Shown one piece after another: positions 24,910 through 33,031 of a DNA stretch of 64,000 bases. The DNA comes from Oceanospirillaceae bacterium (GTDB lineage: Bacteria; Pseudomonadota; Gammaproteobacteria; Pseudomonadales; Oceanobacteraceae), in contig JACKOM010000009.1 in the NCBI GenBank assembly GCA_024234265.1, positions 26,945 to 90,944 of the forward strand, in the 5' to 3' direction. Below the pieces are notes generated by a model. That model was not told where the DNA came from. It made no database searches and saw nothing but the letters and a program-made list of their open reading frames with translations. The translations under genes were made by a program, and so were the position numbers. How positions within the stretch are numbered: the stretch's first letter is position 1; each line of letters starts with the position of its first letter.

Positions 24910-26355
24910 TCAGGGCTCCTGCACCGCATATACCAGATGCACAGGCAATCCATGGCGCATCAAAGATATTTCCAGACGTTGTGCGCTGCGCAGGTTTTCC
25001 CAAAGACTGTTGTAACCATCATGCACCCACTCATCGTTGATACGCATAATCACATCCCCTGCCTGCATGCCTAACTGGGCATAAAAAGCATCCGTATCAC
25101 CGGGTTTGAGTTTCAGCAGATGTTGCCCTTCGACTTCCATGTCCGTGGTGATGAAGTTTTTTTCCAGCTCTGCCTGACGGTTTAATTGTTCATCCAGCCA
25201 GGTACGGGATAAAGGGCTTGGAGGAATGGATGTTAATAATTCACGCACTCGCCCGGCGTGATCATCATCGGCCAATTCTTTTTGGGGTTGTTCCTGTTGT
25301 GCAGCCTGTTGAGCTGTAAAGTCAGTGCTGAATTCTGTATCTGCACCCACGGATATGCTGCCCGTATCATGCGCAGTGTCCACAACCGGTTGGGCCGCTT
25401 GCCCCGGGCTATAAAAACGCCCATCCCGGAAAAAAATCAGTTTGCCACCTGCAATTGTTTGCAAACACAAACCCGCCTGACATTGATTTAACGACCAACG
25501 TATTTTTTGCCCCTGAAATTCCACATCGGCAAAACTCAATCCGACAGGTTGCACGGGGTAAATATGTTTTACGCTTAAACCCGGTAAATTCTCCGCAGTT
25601 ACAGGCGCAGCTAAGTACGGTTGCAGATAGGCAAACAGCCGTTCCCAATCGGCCTGAGCAATATAACGTTTGTTAATCAACAATACCGGCGGTTTAGCCA
25701 AACCTGCATTTTCGAGGGTAGTTTGTTGCTGCAATAAGCTATTGCGTAATGTTTCACTTTGCCGGCATTGATTAAATGCTGGTGCATTAAACCCCAATAA
25801 TACAGGGCTGGCGTCCAGGCGCTCAGCATCCATATTATTTTGTGCAAGGATAAATTGGCGTAAATCTGCCCGGTTGACCTCAGGCACGCAGGCCAATGCT
25901 GTGGCAACGGGCAAAGCAAATTTATGAAATGCACGCCAGGTTTCATAAAATTGTATTTGCATGCCGCCCTGGACATAGGGCATGTACTGCAGCAGTTCCT
26001 GATAAACACGTTTACAGGGTTCTGAAACAAGTGTGCAGAATAATTGAATGGTGACGGCGCTGTTATCATCGCCTATCTGCCAATCAGCTTTAGCAGCATA
26101 TTCAATTAATGGGGCATCCGGCATTTGCAGGGAGCTGCGCACCGGGGCGGCATTTTGTGTGGTCACCCAATTTTGTAATACACCACGCAGGGTCAGGTAT
26201 TCCTGCCAATGCAGTTCATACAGGGCAATTTTATCGACATTGGCAAAATCTGCAGTGCGTAATGCGTTATTACCCTGCACTGCCAGGTCAACAGGTGCCT
26301 GTTGTTCGCTGCATGCTGCGATAAATAACAGAAAAATCAAACAGATAGATCGCAT
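24910..26355 (-). CDS. Lipoprotein with degenerate DsbA-like fold and C-terminal PDZ domain
   Basis: 481 residues. Lipobox FIAAC at residues 11-15. From about residue 95 to 245, AVTIQLFCTLVSEPCKRVYQELL and the later VLLINKRYIAQADW follow the DsbA/DsbG thioredoxin fold (strand, active-site helix, helical insert, cis-Pro region KPPVLLINK), but the CxxC site reads SEPC, so only one cysteine remains. Residues 395-478 (FITTDMEVEGQHLLKLKPGD, then LGMQAGDVIMRINDEW) form a PDZ domain of the type II secretion GspC style. Between them is a low-complexity Gln/Glu linker. The two-domain combination is not one I recognise. It may be a periplasmic scaffold or chaperone rather than an oxidoreductase. Convergent with the SGNH gene. 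Confidence 0.65.
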   Translation of the reverse strand: MRSICLIFLLFIAACSEQQAPVDLAVQGNNALRTADFANVDKIALYELHWQEYLTLRGVLQNWVTTQNAAPVRSSLQMPDAPLIEYAAKADWQIGDDNSAVTIQLFCTLVSEPCKRVYQELLQYMPYVQGGMQIQFYETWRAFHKFALPVATALACVPEVNRADLRQFILAQNNMDAERLDASPVLLGFNAPAFNQCRQSETLRNSLLQQQTTLENAGLAKPPVLLINKRYIAQADWERLFAYLQPYLAAPVTAENLPGLSVKHIYPVQPVGLSFADVEFQGQKIRWSLNQCQAGLCLQTIAGGKLIFFRDGRFYSPGQAAQPVVDTAHDTGSISVGADTEFSTDFTAQQAAQQEQPQKELADDDHAGRVRELLTSIPPSPLSRTWLDEQLNRQAELEKNFITTDMEVEGQHLLKLKPGDTDAFYAQLGMQAGDVIMRINDEWVHDGYNSLWENLRSAQRLEISLMRHGLPVHLVYAVQEP

Positions 26356-26430
26356 GAGAAACGCCCTTTTTTATTTTTATGGGGCTATTTTTGATCTTTG
26401 CGATAAATATACAAGGTTTTATCCGCCATA

Positions 26431-26457
26431 AAAAAACCGGCTTGCGCCGGTTTTTTT
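26431..26457. terminator. Bidirectional terminator after the H1-like gene
   Basis: AAAAAACCGGC pairs with GCCGGTTTTTT across the loop TTGC. Confidence 0.85.
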
Positions 26458-26468
26458 AAGTTCAGATA

Positions 26469-27215
26469 TTACTTAGCCTTTGGCGGACGGCCACGGCGTT
26501 TTGCAGTACCTGCCACCGCTGGTTTAGCAGCGGGTTTTGCTTTTGCTGGACGGCCACGTTTACCCGGAGCTTTTTTCACTGCCACTTTTTTGGCTACTGC
26601 TTTTTTAACAGCAGGTTTAGCCGCAGCAGGTTTTTTAGCTGCCGGTTTTTTGGCGGCTTTTTTCTTCACAGCGGTTTTTTTCAGCTTCGCCGCTTCTTTT
26701 TTCTCACGGGCTTTCACACGTGCAGCATCTTTCTTCGCACGACTGGCTTTCCACTTAGCAGTGAAAGCAGCAACCGCTTTTGCAAGATCCGCATCAGCTT
26801 TGCTGGCCAGTGATGCAGCCAGTGCTTCAACGGCTTGTTTAGCAGCTGCAGCAGCAGCGGCTTGTTTTGCTTCTGCTTTAGCAGCAGCCATTAATTGTTG
26901 TGCATCTTTCACAGCAGCTTTTGCTTTAGCAGCAGCAGCTTTCTCTTTAGCAACTGCAGCACGGGCACTCACTACCGCTTTTTTAGCAGTAGCAGTTTTG
27001 CTGGTGGCAGCTTTTTTAGTAGCAGCCGCTAACTTAGCAGCAGCAGCTTTGGTTTTAGCAGTTACTGCGGCTACGGCTTTCTGCGCGGCAGCCATGGCTT
27101 TTTCGGCCTTAGCAACGGCAGGAACAGTAACACTTACAGTGGTTTTTTTCGCTGGGCGACCGGCTGGACGACCTGGACGTTTTGTTGCAACCGCCTTTTT
27201 ACGACCTCTTGCCAT
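26469..27215 (-). CDS. Histone H1-like, Lys/Ala-rich protein with AT-hooks (AlgP-like)
   Basis: 248 residues made almost wholly of Lys, Ala, Val, Pro and Arg. Three AT-hook cores (GRP flanked by basic residues) are seen: PGRPAGRP near residues 14-21, KRGRPAK near 218, and KRRGRPPK near 239-246. The middle is a long Ala/Lys helix region; the C-terminal part has KKPAAKKPAAAKPA repeats like histone H1 and Pseudomonas AlgP. It should bind AT-rich DNA and act as a nucleoid or regulatory protein. AGAGGA lies nine bases before the ATG. The upstream region is extremely AT-rich, a possible target for its own product. Confidence 0.8.
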   Translation of the reverse strand: MARGRKKAVATKRPGRPAGRPAKKTTVSVTVPAVAKAEKAMAAAQKAVAAVTAKTKAAAAKLAAATKKAATSKTATAKKAVVSARAAVAKEKAAAAKAKAAVKDAQQLMAAAKAEAKQAAAAAAAKQAVEALAASLASKADADLAKAVAAFTAKWKASRAKKDAARVKAREKKEAAKLKKTAVKKKAAKKPAAKKPAAAKPAVKKAVAKKVAVKKAPGKRGRPAKAKPAAKPAVAGTAKRRGRPPKAK

Positions 27216-27348
27216 GGTTCAATTCCTCTTGAATGGGCAGATTCAATTAAAAAAATAGCTGATAAAAAAACCAGATCAAATTTTTCAAGGGGAAAATATA
27301 AGATTTTTTTTATAAAAACCAGTTTTTGGGGAATAAATGGCAGTATTC

Positions 27349-27398
27349 GCACCATCCATTGAAGATTTTTCTGCTTTTACAGAAAAAATGGATGGTGC
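27349..27398. repeat. Long two-part hairpin between hemH and the H1-like gene
   Basis: GCACCATCCAT (27349-27359) pairs with ATGGATGGTGC (27388-27398), and inside it TTTTTCTG pairs with CAGAAAAA. The total stem is about 19 bp, interrupted on one side only. No normal T-run follows on the minus strand, though the inner arm gives a T-run within the structure. It starts ten bases after the hemH stop codon. It may be the hemH terminator, a processing site, or a protein-binding site. Confidence 0.6.
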
Positions 27399-27407
27399 GA
27401 AACGCAC

Positions 27408-28385
27408 TTAAATGTTGCGCGGCAGATATTGGGTAACGATTGTTGCCAGCATATCGATATGTGCAGGTGATGCGTTCAACGCTGGAATATAGTGGTAACG
27501 TTTACCACCGGCATGCAGGAAAAATTCTTTGTTTTGCTCGGCAATCTCTTCGAGTGTTTCCAGACAATCGGCCGCAAATGCAGGGCAAATTGCATCAACC
27601 GATTCAATTCCGGCAGCACCCCAAGCTTCCAGGGTTTTATCTGTATAAGGCTGCAACCATTCCGTAGGCCCGAAACGGCTTTGAAAACACACCTGATATT
27701 CATCGCTCTGCAACTGCAGCTCTTTTGCTAATAAATCAGCCGTTTCAATTACTTGCTGCTGATAGGGGTCGCCCTTTTCAACATACATTTTGGGAATGCC
27801 ATGGAATGAAAGTAATAATTTTTGCGCTTTACCATGCTGCTGCCAGTGTGCACGAATGCTTTCTGCCAGGGCATGTATATAAGCAGGCTGACGGTAATAA
27901 TCTTTCACCACAGACACTTCGCAGAAGTTACGGTTGTTTTGCAGATACGCAGCTACCTGATCGTAAATCGCACCTGTAGTGGTTGCGGAATACTGCGGGT
28001 AAAGCGGAATTAACAGGCAGTGTTCATATCCCTGCGCCAATAAACCCTGTAAACGTTCACGCAAGGAGGGTTTACCGTAGGTCATGGCAAGATGCACATC
28101 GATATCCTGCATCCCCATGCTGTGCAGTTTTTCCTGCAGGGCACTGGCTTGCTCATAACCTATGCTGCGAATCGGTGAATCACCCTGCCATACGGTTTGA
28201 TAAAGTTTGGCAACGCGTTTGGGGCGAAACGTCAGCACAATTCCGTTAAGCACTAACCACCACAGCGGATTACGTTTGATAACCCTGTCATCCCATAAAA
28301 ACTCTTTCAGATAACGCCGTACCGCAGGTGCGGTAGGTTCATCGGGGGTGCCGAGGTTAACTAATAAAACTGCGCGACGGGCCAT
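27408..28385 (-). CDS. hemH: Ferrochelatase
   Basis: 325 residues starting MARRAVLLVNLGTPDEPTAP; an ATG 30 codons upstream gives a non-homologous extension and is rejected. The metal-site His lies in LLLSFHGIPKMYVEKGDPY and the acidic residues in the C-terminal AICPAFAADCLETLEEIAEQ, both family signatures. It inserts Fe2+ into protoporphyrin IX, last step of haem synthesis. Haem is needed by several products encoded here (H-NOX, NnrS, the dihaem peroxidase). Confidence 0.95.
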   Translation of the reverse strand: MARRAVLLVNLGTPDEPTAPAVRRYLKEFLWDDRVIKRNPLWWLVLNGIVLTFRPKRVAKLYQTVWQGDSPIRSIGYEQASALQEKLHSMGMQDIDVHLAMTYGKPSLRERLQGLLAQGYEHCLLIPLYPQYSATTTGAIYDQVAAYLQNNRNFCEVSVVKDYYRQPAYIHALAESIRAHWQQHGKAQKLLLSFHGIPKMYVEKGDPYQQQVIETADLLAKELQLQSDEYQVCFQSRFGPTEWLQPYTDKTLEAWGAAGIESVDAICPAFAADCLETLEEIAEQNKEFFLHAGGKRYHYIPALNASPAHIDMLATIVTQYLPRNI

Positions 28386-28460
28386 GGCAATTGTCCTGAA
28401 CAAAAACTCTGAAATACGCAAGCATACGCATTGTGGATGTGAATACCAAATTGCGGGCAT

Positions 28461-28490
28461 AAAAAAAGCGGGCATCAGCCCGCTTTTTTT
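28461..28490. terminator. Terminator of adk
   Basis: AAAAAAAGCGGGC pairs with GCCCGCTTTTTTT across ATCA; symmetrical A/T runs allow use in both directions. Confidence 0.9.
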
Positions 28491-28502
28491 ATGAAGTGCA
28501 GA

Positions 28503-29159
28503 TTATTTTGCCAGAGCAGCAAATACCGCAGCTTTGATGTCATCCAGTGAACCAACACCGGCTACATACTGATATTTAGGCGCATTGGCCACGCCTTTTT
28601 CCTGCAGACCTTTGTAGAAAGAAACCAGAGGTTTGGTTTGCTCGTGGTAAACACTTAAACGTTTACGTACGGTTTCTTCCTGATCGTCTTCACGCTGTAC
28701 CAGATCTTCGCCGGTCTGGTTATCTTTACCTTCCACTTTTGGTGGGTTGTAAATCACGTGGTAAGTACGACCAGAACCTGGGTGCACACGGCGACCGCTC
28801 ATGCGTTTTACAATTTCTTCATCATCAACGTCGATTTCAACAACCGCATCGATAACAACACCGGATTCCAGCAGTGCTTCTGCCTGCGGAATGGTGCGTG
28901 GGAAACCGTCGAATAAAAAGCCGTTTTTGCAGTCGGCTTCAGCGATACGCTCTTTGACCAGACCAATGATCAGGTCGTCGGAAACCAGACCACCGGACTT
29001 CATCACTTCTTCCACTTTTTTACCCAGCGGTGTGCCAGCTTTAACAGCCGCACGTAACATATCGCCGGTGGAGATTTGCGGAATGGCAAATTTCTCGGTG
29101 ATGAATTGCGCTTGAGTACCTTTGCCTGCACCTGGGGCGCCCAGAAGGATAATACGCAT
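28503..29159 (-). CDS. adk: Adenylate kinase
   Basis: 218 residues. GAPGAGKGTQA is the P-loop, DGFPRT the substrate block, and the long LID domain lies at about 122-160 (GRRVHPGSGRTYHVIYNPPK); it lacks the four-Cys zinc site, as in other gammaproteobacteria. Start at the ATG 29159 with AAGGAG nine bases before; an earlier TTG codon is rejected. It balances ATP, ADP and AMP. Confidence 0.97.
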   Translation of the reverse strand: MRIILLGAPGAGKGTQAQFITEKFAIPQISTGDMLRAAVKAGTPLGKKVEEVMKSGGLVSDDLIIGLVKERIAEADCKNGFLFDGFPRTIPQAEALLESGVVIDAVVEIDVDDEEIVKRMSGRRVHPGSGRTYHVIYNPPKVEGKDNQTGEDLVQREDDQEETVRKRLSVYHEQTKPLVSFYKGLQEKGVANAPKYQYVAGVGSLDDIKAAVFAALAK

Positions 29160-29382
29160 TGGCAAGAGCTCCTTAATAAAGGTCGAAATTATCTCCGAAT
29201 GAATTTGTTGCCAAAATCATTTGGGCATAACTTCCGGGTTACGGGGTTTCTGGCCCTGAAAGGGCACAGGTCATGCGATCAGGCGGCGGGACTATCGCTC
29301 ATAATTTGAACAGCAGGCCACAGCGAGTCGGCCACAATACCTAACTAAGGTAAGTTAAACAAGTCTGAAGCTTGTTCGCTGT

Positions 29383-29841
29383 TTATGCGAACTGGCGCCA
29401 GCGGGTTTCAGGCACCCATTTGCAGTGACGTTCAAGCAGGTATTGCAGATAGACACTGGCCTCACAAAACAGGAAGCGCTGTGCATTGGGGGTAGGAATT
29501 AACAGGTTCTGGCTGTGTTTCAACTCACTGTGTACCCAGCCCGGCAGGCCGTACAGCGGAGGTACGGGCAGCCATACGTTTTGCAGGTCAACAAAACTGG
29601 TATCCAGTTTTACATCGGTCATTTGTTGGGTAGTACCGAGCATCATAGTCGGTAAGGTGCCCACGCGAGTCACACGGCAGGCCAGTAACTGGGCTTTTAA
29701 ACCGACAGCAAAACGCTGCGGTGTTTGTTCAGGGGCAATATATACGGAGCGGAACGCGACCGGACATTGCTCCAGCCAGCGCTCAAAACGGTCATTTGTC
29801 TGCACGCTACACCCTCCATCATTCTGAAGAAGTGTAGCCAT
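29383..29841 (-). CDS. Conserved-looking protein of unknown function
   Basis: 152 residues, no signal peptide or membrane span. Phrases such as RFERWLEQCPVAFRSVYIA, VWLPVPPLYGLPGWVHSELK and RFLFCEASVYLQYLLERHCK suggest a compact soluble mixed alpha/beta domain; the YLQYLLERHCKWVPETRW tail is amphipathic. No motif that I can assign. It lies between ppc (39 bases away) and adk in the same direction, and codon use looks like that of its neighbours. The 220 bases toward adk hold no gene. Confidence 0.6.
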   Translation of the reverse strand: MATLLQNDGGCSVQTNDRFERWLEQCPVAFRSVYIAPEQTPQRFAVGLKAQLLACRVTRVGTLPTMMLGTTQQMTDVKLDTSFVDLQNVWLPVPPLYGLPGWVHSELKHSQNLLIPTPNAQRFLFCEASVYLQYLLERHCKWVPETRWRQFA

Positions 29842-29880
29842 TGTTTATTTTTTACACAGTTCGTTTTTTGTGCAGCTTTG

Positions 29881-32490
29881 TTACCCTGTGTTACGCATAC
29901 CCGCTGCGATGCCGGCCATTGTCACTTTCAGGGCCTGTTCCAGCTCAGGGCAAACATCGTTTTGCTGACGGGTACGTTTTATCAGCTCGGCCTGCAGATA
30001 ATGCAGGGGATCTGTGTAGGGATTGCGCACCGCCATGGATTCACGGAATAAAGGATTATCATCCAGCAAGTTCTGCTGGTTTTTCAGCTGATTAACAGTG
30101 TGAATGGCATTTTGCAGACGCAGGCGCAGCTCGGAACCTAATTGTTTGTGCTGCGGTGCAAGGGTTGCTTCGTAATATTCGGCAATGGCCATATCAGTTT
30201 TGGATAACACCATTTCCAGCATGTCGCTGAAAGTGCCGAAAAACAGCCAGTTTTCACGCATATTTTGTAATTCGTTTAATTTGCCGCGGGCAATCATATC
30301 GGCAAGGGCGCTGTCACCACCGAGCCAGGCAGGCAGCATTAATCGAATTTGTGTCCAGGCAAAAATCCACGGAATGGCCCGCAAACTTTCTACCCCGCCA
30401 TCGGCTTTGCGTTTCGCCGGGCGGCTGCCAAGGGCTAATTTACCTAATTCCTGCTCAGGGGTTACCGCGCGGAAATACGGCACAAATTCAGGGGTCTCAC
30501 GGATTACTGCGCGGTAAGCCTGCACCGCTGCCGCGGCCATTTCATCCATCAATGCACGCCACTCGGGTTTAGGTTGGGGCGCAGGCAACGCAGACGCCTC
30601 CATCACCGCCGCGAGGTACATCTGCAAACTGCGGATTGCCACATCCGGGTTACCAAATTTAAAGCGGATCATTTCACCCTGCTCGGTAACACGGATGCAG
30701 TTCGCCACTGTGCCGGGGGGCTGAGACAGAATCGCCACGTGGGCCGGGCCGCCGCCACGCCCCACTGTGCCGCCACGGCCGTGGAATAAAACCAATTGGG
30801 TGTTATGGGCGCGGGCAGCGGCCATGAGGGCTTCCTGGGCATTATATTGTGCCCAGGCTGCTGCCATCTGCCCGGCATCTTTGGCGGAGTCGGAATACCC
30901 TATCATCACCATCTGCCGCCCTGCGCAATATTGCTGATACCAGGGAATTTCCAGCAGGTTATTTAAAACCGCCGGGGCACGGGTTAAATCATCGAGGGTT
31001 TCAAATAACGGTGCGATGGGCAGAGGTTGTTTGCGTCCGCACATTTTTAATAACAGGGCCACAGCCAATACATCTGACGCCTGCCCTGCCATGGAAATCA
31101 CATAGGCACTGATGGCATTTTGGGTTTCAGCCGCCACCACTTTGCAGGTATCAAGTACCTCCTGGGTTTCGGCGCTGGGTTGCCAGTCCGGGGGTAACAG
31201 GGGGCGTTTATTTTGTAATTCACGCAATAAAAAAGCCTGTTTTTCAGCCTCGCTCCATTTTGCGTAATCCCCTTCTTCGAGATAACGGGTTAATTCGGAA
31301 AAAACCTGGGCATGGCGCGCGGATTCCTGACGGATATCCAACTGTGAAAGGGTTAAACCAAAACACTGTGCGCGGCGCAGGGTATCGAGCAAACGGCCAT
31401 TGGCCACTAATTGCATACCGGACTCCACCAAGGAGTCGTAACATAATTTAAGCGGCTCAATTAAAAGCTGTATGTCTTTGAGGGGCGTTTTATGGGTGAC
31501 CTGATCCTGCAAACAGGCTTCAGCCCATTCGCGGGTATCTTTCATGCGCTCACGCAGGTTATGTAATAAAAAGCGGTAAGGTTCCCTGACATCACCACTC
31601 ACGGCACGCAATAAATCATTGCAGCGCCACATGGATAATTCGCTGATCAGGGCACTTAAATCACGGATGTATAAATCCGCGGCCATCCAGCGCGCCATTA
31701 ATAATACCCGGCGGGTGATGTGTGAGGTTACGTTAGGGTTGCCATCGCGATCGCCACCCATCCACGAGCAAAAACGGATCGGGGAAATATCCAGCGGCAT
31801 ACGGGTGCCACATTTATTCAGCAGTAATTCATCCAGCTCGCGGTAAAACGCCGGCATGGCTTCCCACAGGGAGCTTTCAATGACGGCAAAACCCCAGCGC
31901 GCTTCGTCTTCCGGGGTTGGTTTGCTGCTGCGGATTTCATCGGTAAACCACACCTCACCCACCAGCACTTTCAAACCGGCAAGCAGGCGATTTTTTTCCG
32001 CCGCATAGGGGTGGCTGTCGAGCTGCTCGAGTGTGCCCAGCACCTGATCGTATTTCTGAATCAGGGTACGGCGTGTCACTTCCGTGGGGTGCGCGGTTAA
32101 TACCAGTTCGATATGGGTTTGACGCAGGCGGGCAAGCACATCGTCACCAGCATCCTGCAGGCGCGGAATCAACTGGCTGAGCATGCGGATATATTCGTCG
32201 CCTTCATCACGGCGGCGATGCACCACATCGTGATATTGCTCGGCAATATTGGCGAGGTTCAAAAATTGGTTAAACGCGCGGGTAACGGGTAATAAATCCG
32301 CATCGGGCAGGGATTTAAGTAAATGAATAAAACCCGATGCATCACCGGATTTACGCGCCTGTTTTGCGGTGGCACGAATTTCTTCAATGCGCTGCAACAT
32401 GGCGTCACCCAGATCGGCTTTGATCACCTCACCGAGCAGCTCACCAAGAATACGGACGTTTTCACGCAGGGCCGGGTGTAATCGTTGCAT
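29881..32490 (-). CDS. ppc: Phosphoenolpyruvate carboxylase
   Basis: 869 residues, full length. Catalytic His block VLTAHPTEVTRRTL, the second His in WMGGDRDGNPNVT, GYSDSAKDAG, the glycine-rich LFHGRGGTVGRGGGPAH, and the C-terminal RNTG that is always the end of the protein. It fixes bicarbonate on PEP to give oxaloacetate, which replenishes the TCA cycle. OadGAB encoded further on can remove oxaloacetate in the opposite direction. Confidence 0.97.
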   Translation of the reverse strand: MQRLHPALRENVRILGELLGEVIKADLGDAMLQRIEEIRATAKQARKSGDASGFIHLLKSLPDADLLPVTRAFNQFLNLANIAEQYHDVVHRRRDEGDEYIRMLSQLIPRLQDAGDDVLARLRQTHIELVLTAHPTEVTRRTLIQKYDQVLGTLEQLDSHPYAAEKNRLLAGLKVLVGEVWFTDEIRSSKPTPEDEARWGFAVIESSLWEAMPAFYRELDELLLNKCGTRMPLDISPIRFCSWMGGDRDGNPNVTSHITRRVLLMARWMAADLYIRDLSALISELSMWRCNDLLRAVSGDVREPYRFLLHNLRERMKDTREWAEACLQDQVTHKTPLKDIQLLIEPLKLCYDSLVESGMQLVANGRLLDTLRRAQCFGLTLSQLDIRQESARHAQVFSELTRYLEEGDYAKWSEAEKQAFLLRELQNKRPLLPPDWQPSAETQEVLDTCKVVAAETQNAISAYVISMAGQASDVLAVALLLKMCGRKQPLPIAPLFETLDDLTRAPAVLNNLLEIPWYQQYCAGRQMVMIGYSDSAKDAGQMAAAWAQYNAQEALMAAARAHNTQLVLFHGRGGTVGRGGGPAHVAILSQPPGTVANCIRVTEQGEMIRFKFGNPDVAIRSLQMYLAAVMEASALPAPQPKPEWRALMDEMAAAAVQAYRAVIRETPEFVPYFRAVTPEQELGKLALGSRPAKRKADGGVESLRAIPWIFAWTQIRLMLPAWLGGDSALADMIARGKLNELQNMRENWLFFGTFSDMLEMVLSKTDMAIAEYYEATLAPQHKQLGSELRLRLQNAIHTVNQLKNQQNLLDDNPLFRESMAVRNPYTDPLHYLQAELIKRTRQQNDVCPELEQALKVTMAGIAAGMRNTG

Positions 32491-32642
32491 CGTGCATCTC
32501 CCTTCAGGCGGTAAAGACAGTGTGCGTTGCCGAAGCTAAGCGGTCAAATCGTTTGTTTTTTGTAAAGAATCGTAGCCGCGCAGGGCAGCATAAATAAGTG
32601 CGGCTAAACTCAGGAAGTTGTCATTGGCGTTTCAGGTGCAGT

Positions 32643-32993
32643 ATGAAAGTCAGAGAACTGTTAAATAAGTGGGCCAGCAGCAGCGAACATCACAAAACGC
32701 TGGAAACCATGCAGATTGGGATTCCCCTCAAAGATGCCGCACGGCTTGAAGCTCTGGTGGCTTTATATCCGGGCCTCAGTAAAGAGCAGATGCTCAGCCA
32801 GATTATCAGCTCCGCACTGGAAGAAATTGAAACCGCAATGCCCTATGTGCCAGGCCCCAGGGTAGTGGCGCAGGATGAAATGGGTGACCCTCTCTATGAG
32901 GATATCGGCCCTACCCCGCGTTATTTAGCCCTGCGCGCGGCCTATTTGCAGCGTCAGCAAATGGGTAAACCCAACACTAAAAAAGCCAGTTAA
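32643..32993 (+). CDS. Small protein of unknown function, divergent from ppc
   Basis: 116 residues: MKVRELLNKWASSSEHHKTL, then a helical segment IPLKDAARLEALVALYPGLS and EQMLSQIISSALEEIE, and a less ordered C-terminus. The helical middle resembles ribbon-helix-helix or short DNA-binding folds, but this is weak. The start at 32643 is preferred over one 15 codons upstream because the upstream residues are random in character. A similar small gene next to ppc/adk is common in Pseudomonas relatives, from memory. Own terminator downstream. Confidence 0.6.
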   Translation: MKVRELLNKWASSSEHHKTLETMQIGIPLKDAARLEALVALYPGLSKEQMLSQIISSALEEIETAMPYVPGPRVVAQDEMGDPLYEDIGPTPRYLALRAAYLQRQQMGKPNTKKAS

Positions 32994-33005
32994 CGGGCAG
33001 GCAAT

Positions 33006-33031
33006 AAAAAAGCGGCTGAAGCCGCTTTTTT
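33006..33031. terminator. Bidirectional terminator between convergent genes
   Basis: AAAAAAGCGGC pairs with GCCGCTTTTTT across TGAA. It serves the small ppc-linked gene and the convergent rmuC, whose stop codon touches it. Confidence 0.85.

Noticed and set aside
26590..27258. 222-codon Ala/Phe-rich frame on the plus strand
   Set aside because: Antisense to the Lys/Ala-rich H1-like gene; its composition is a reflection of that gene.
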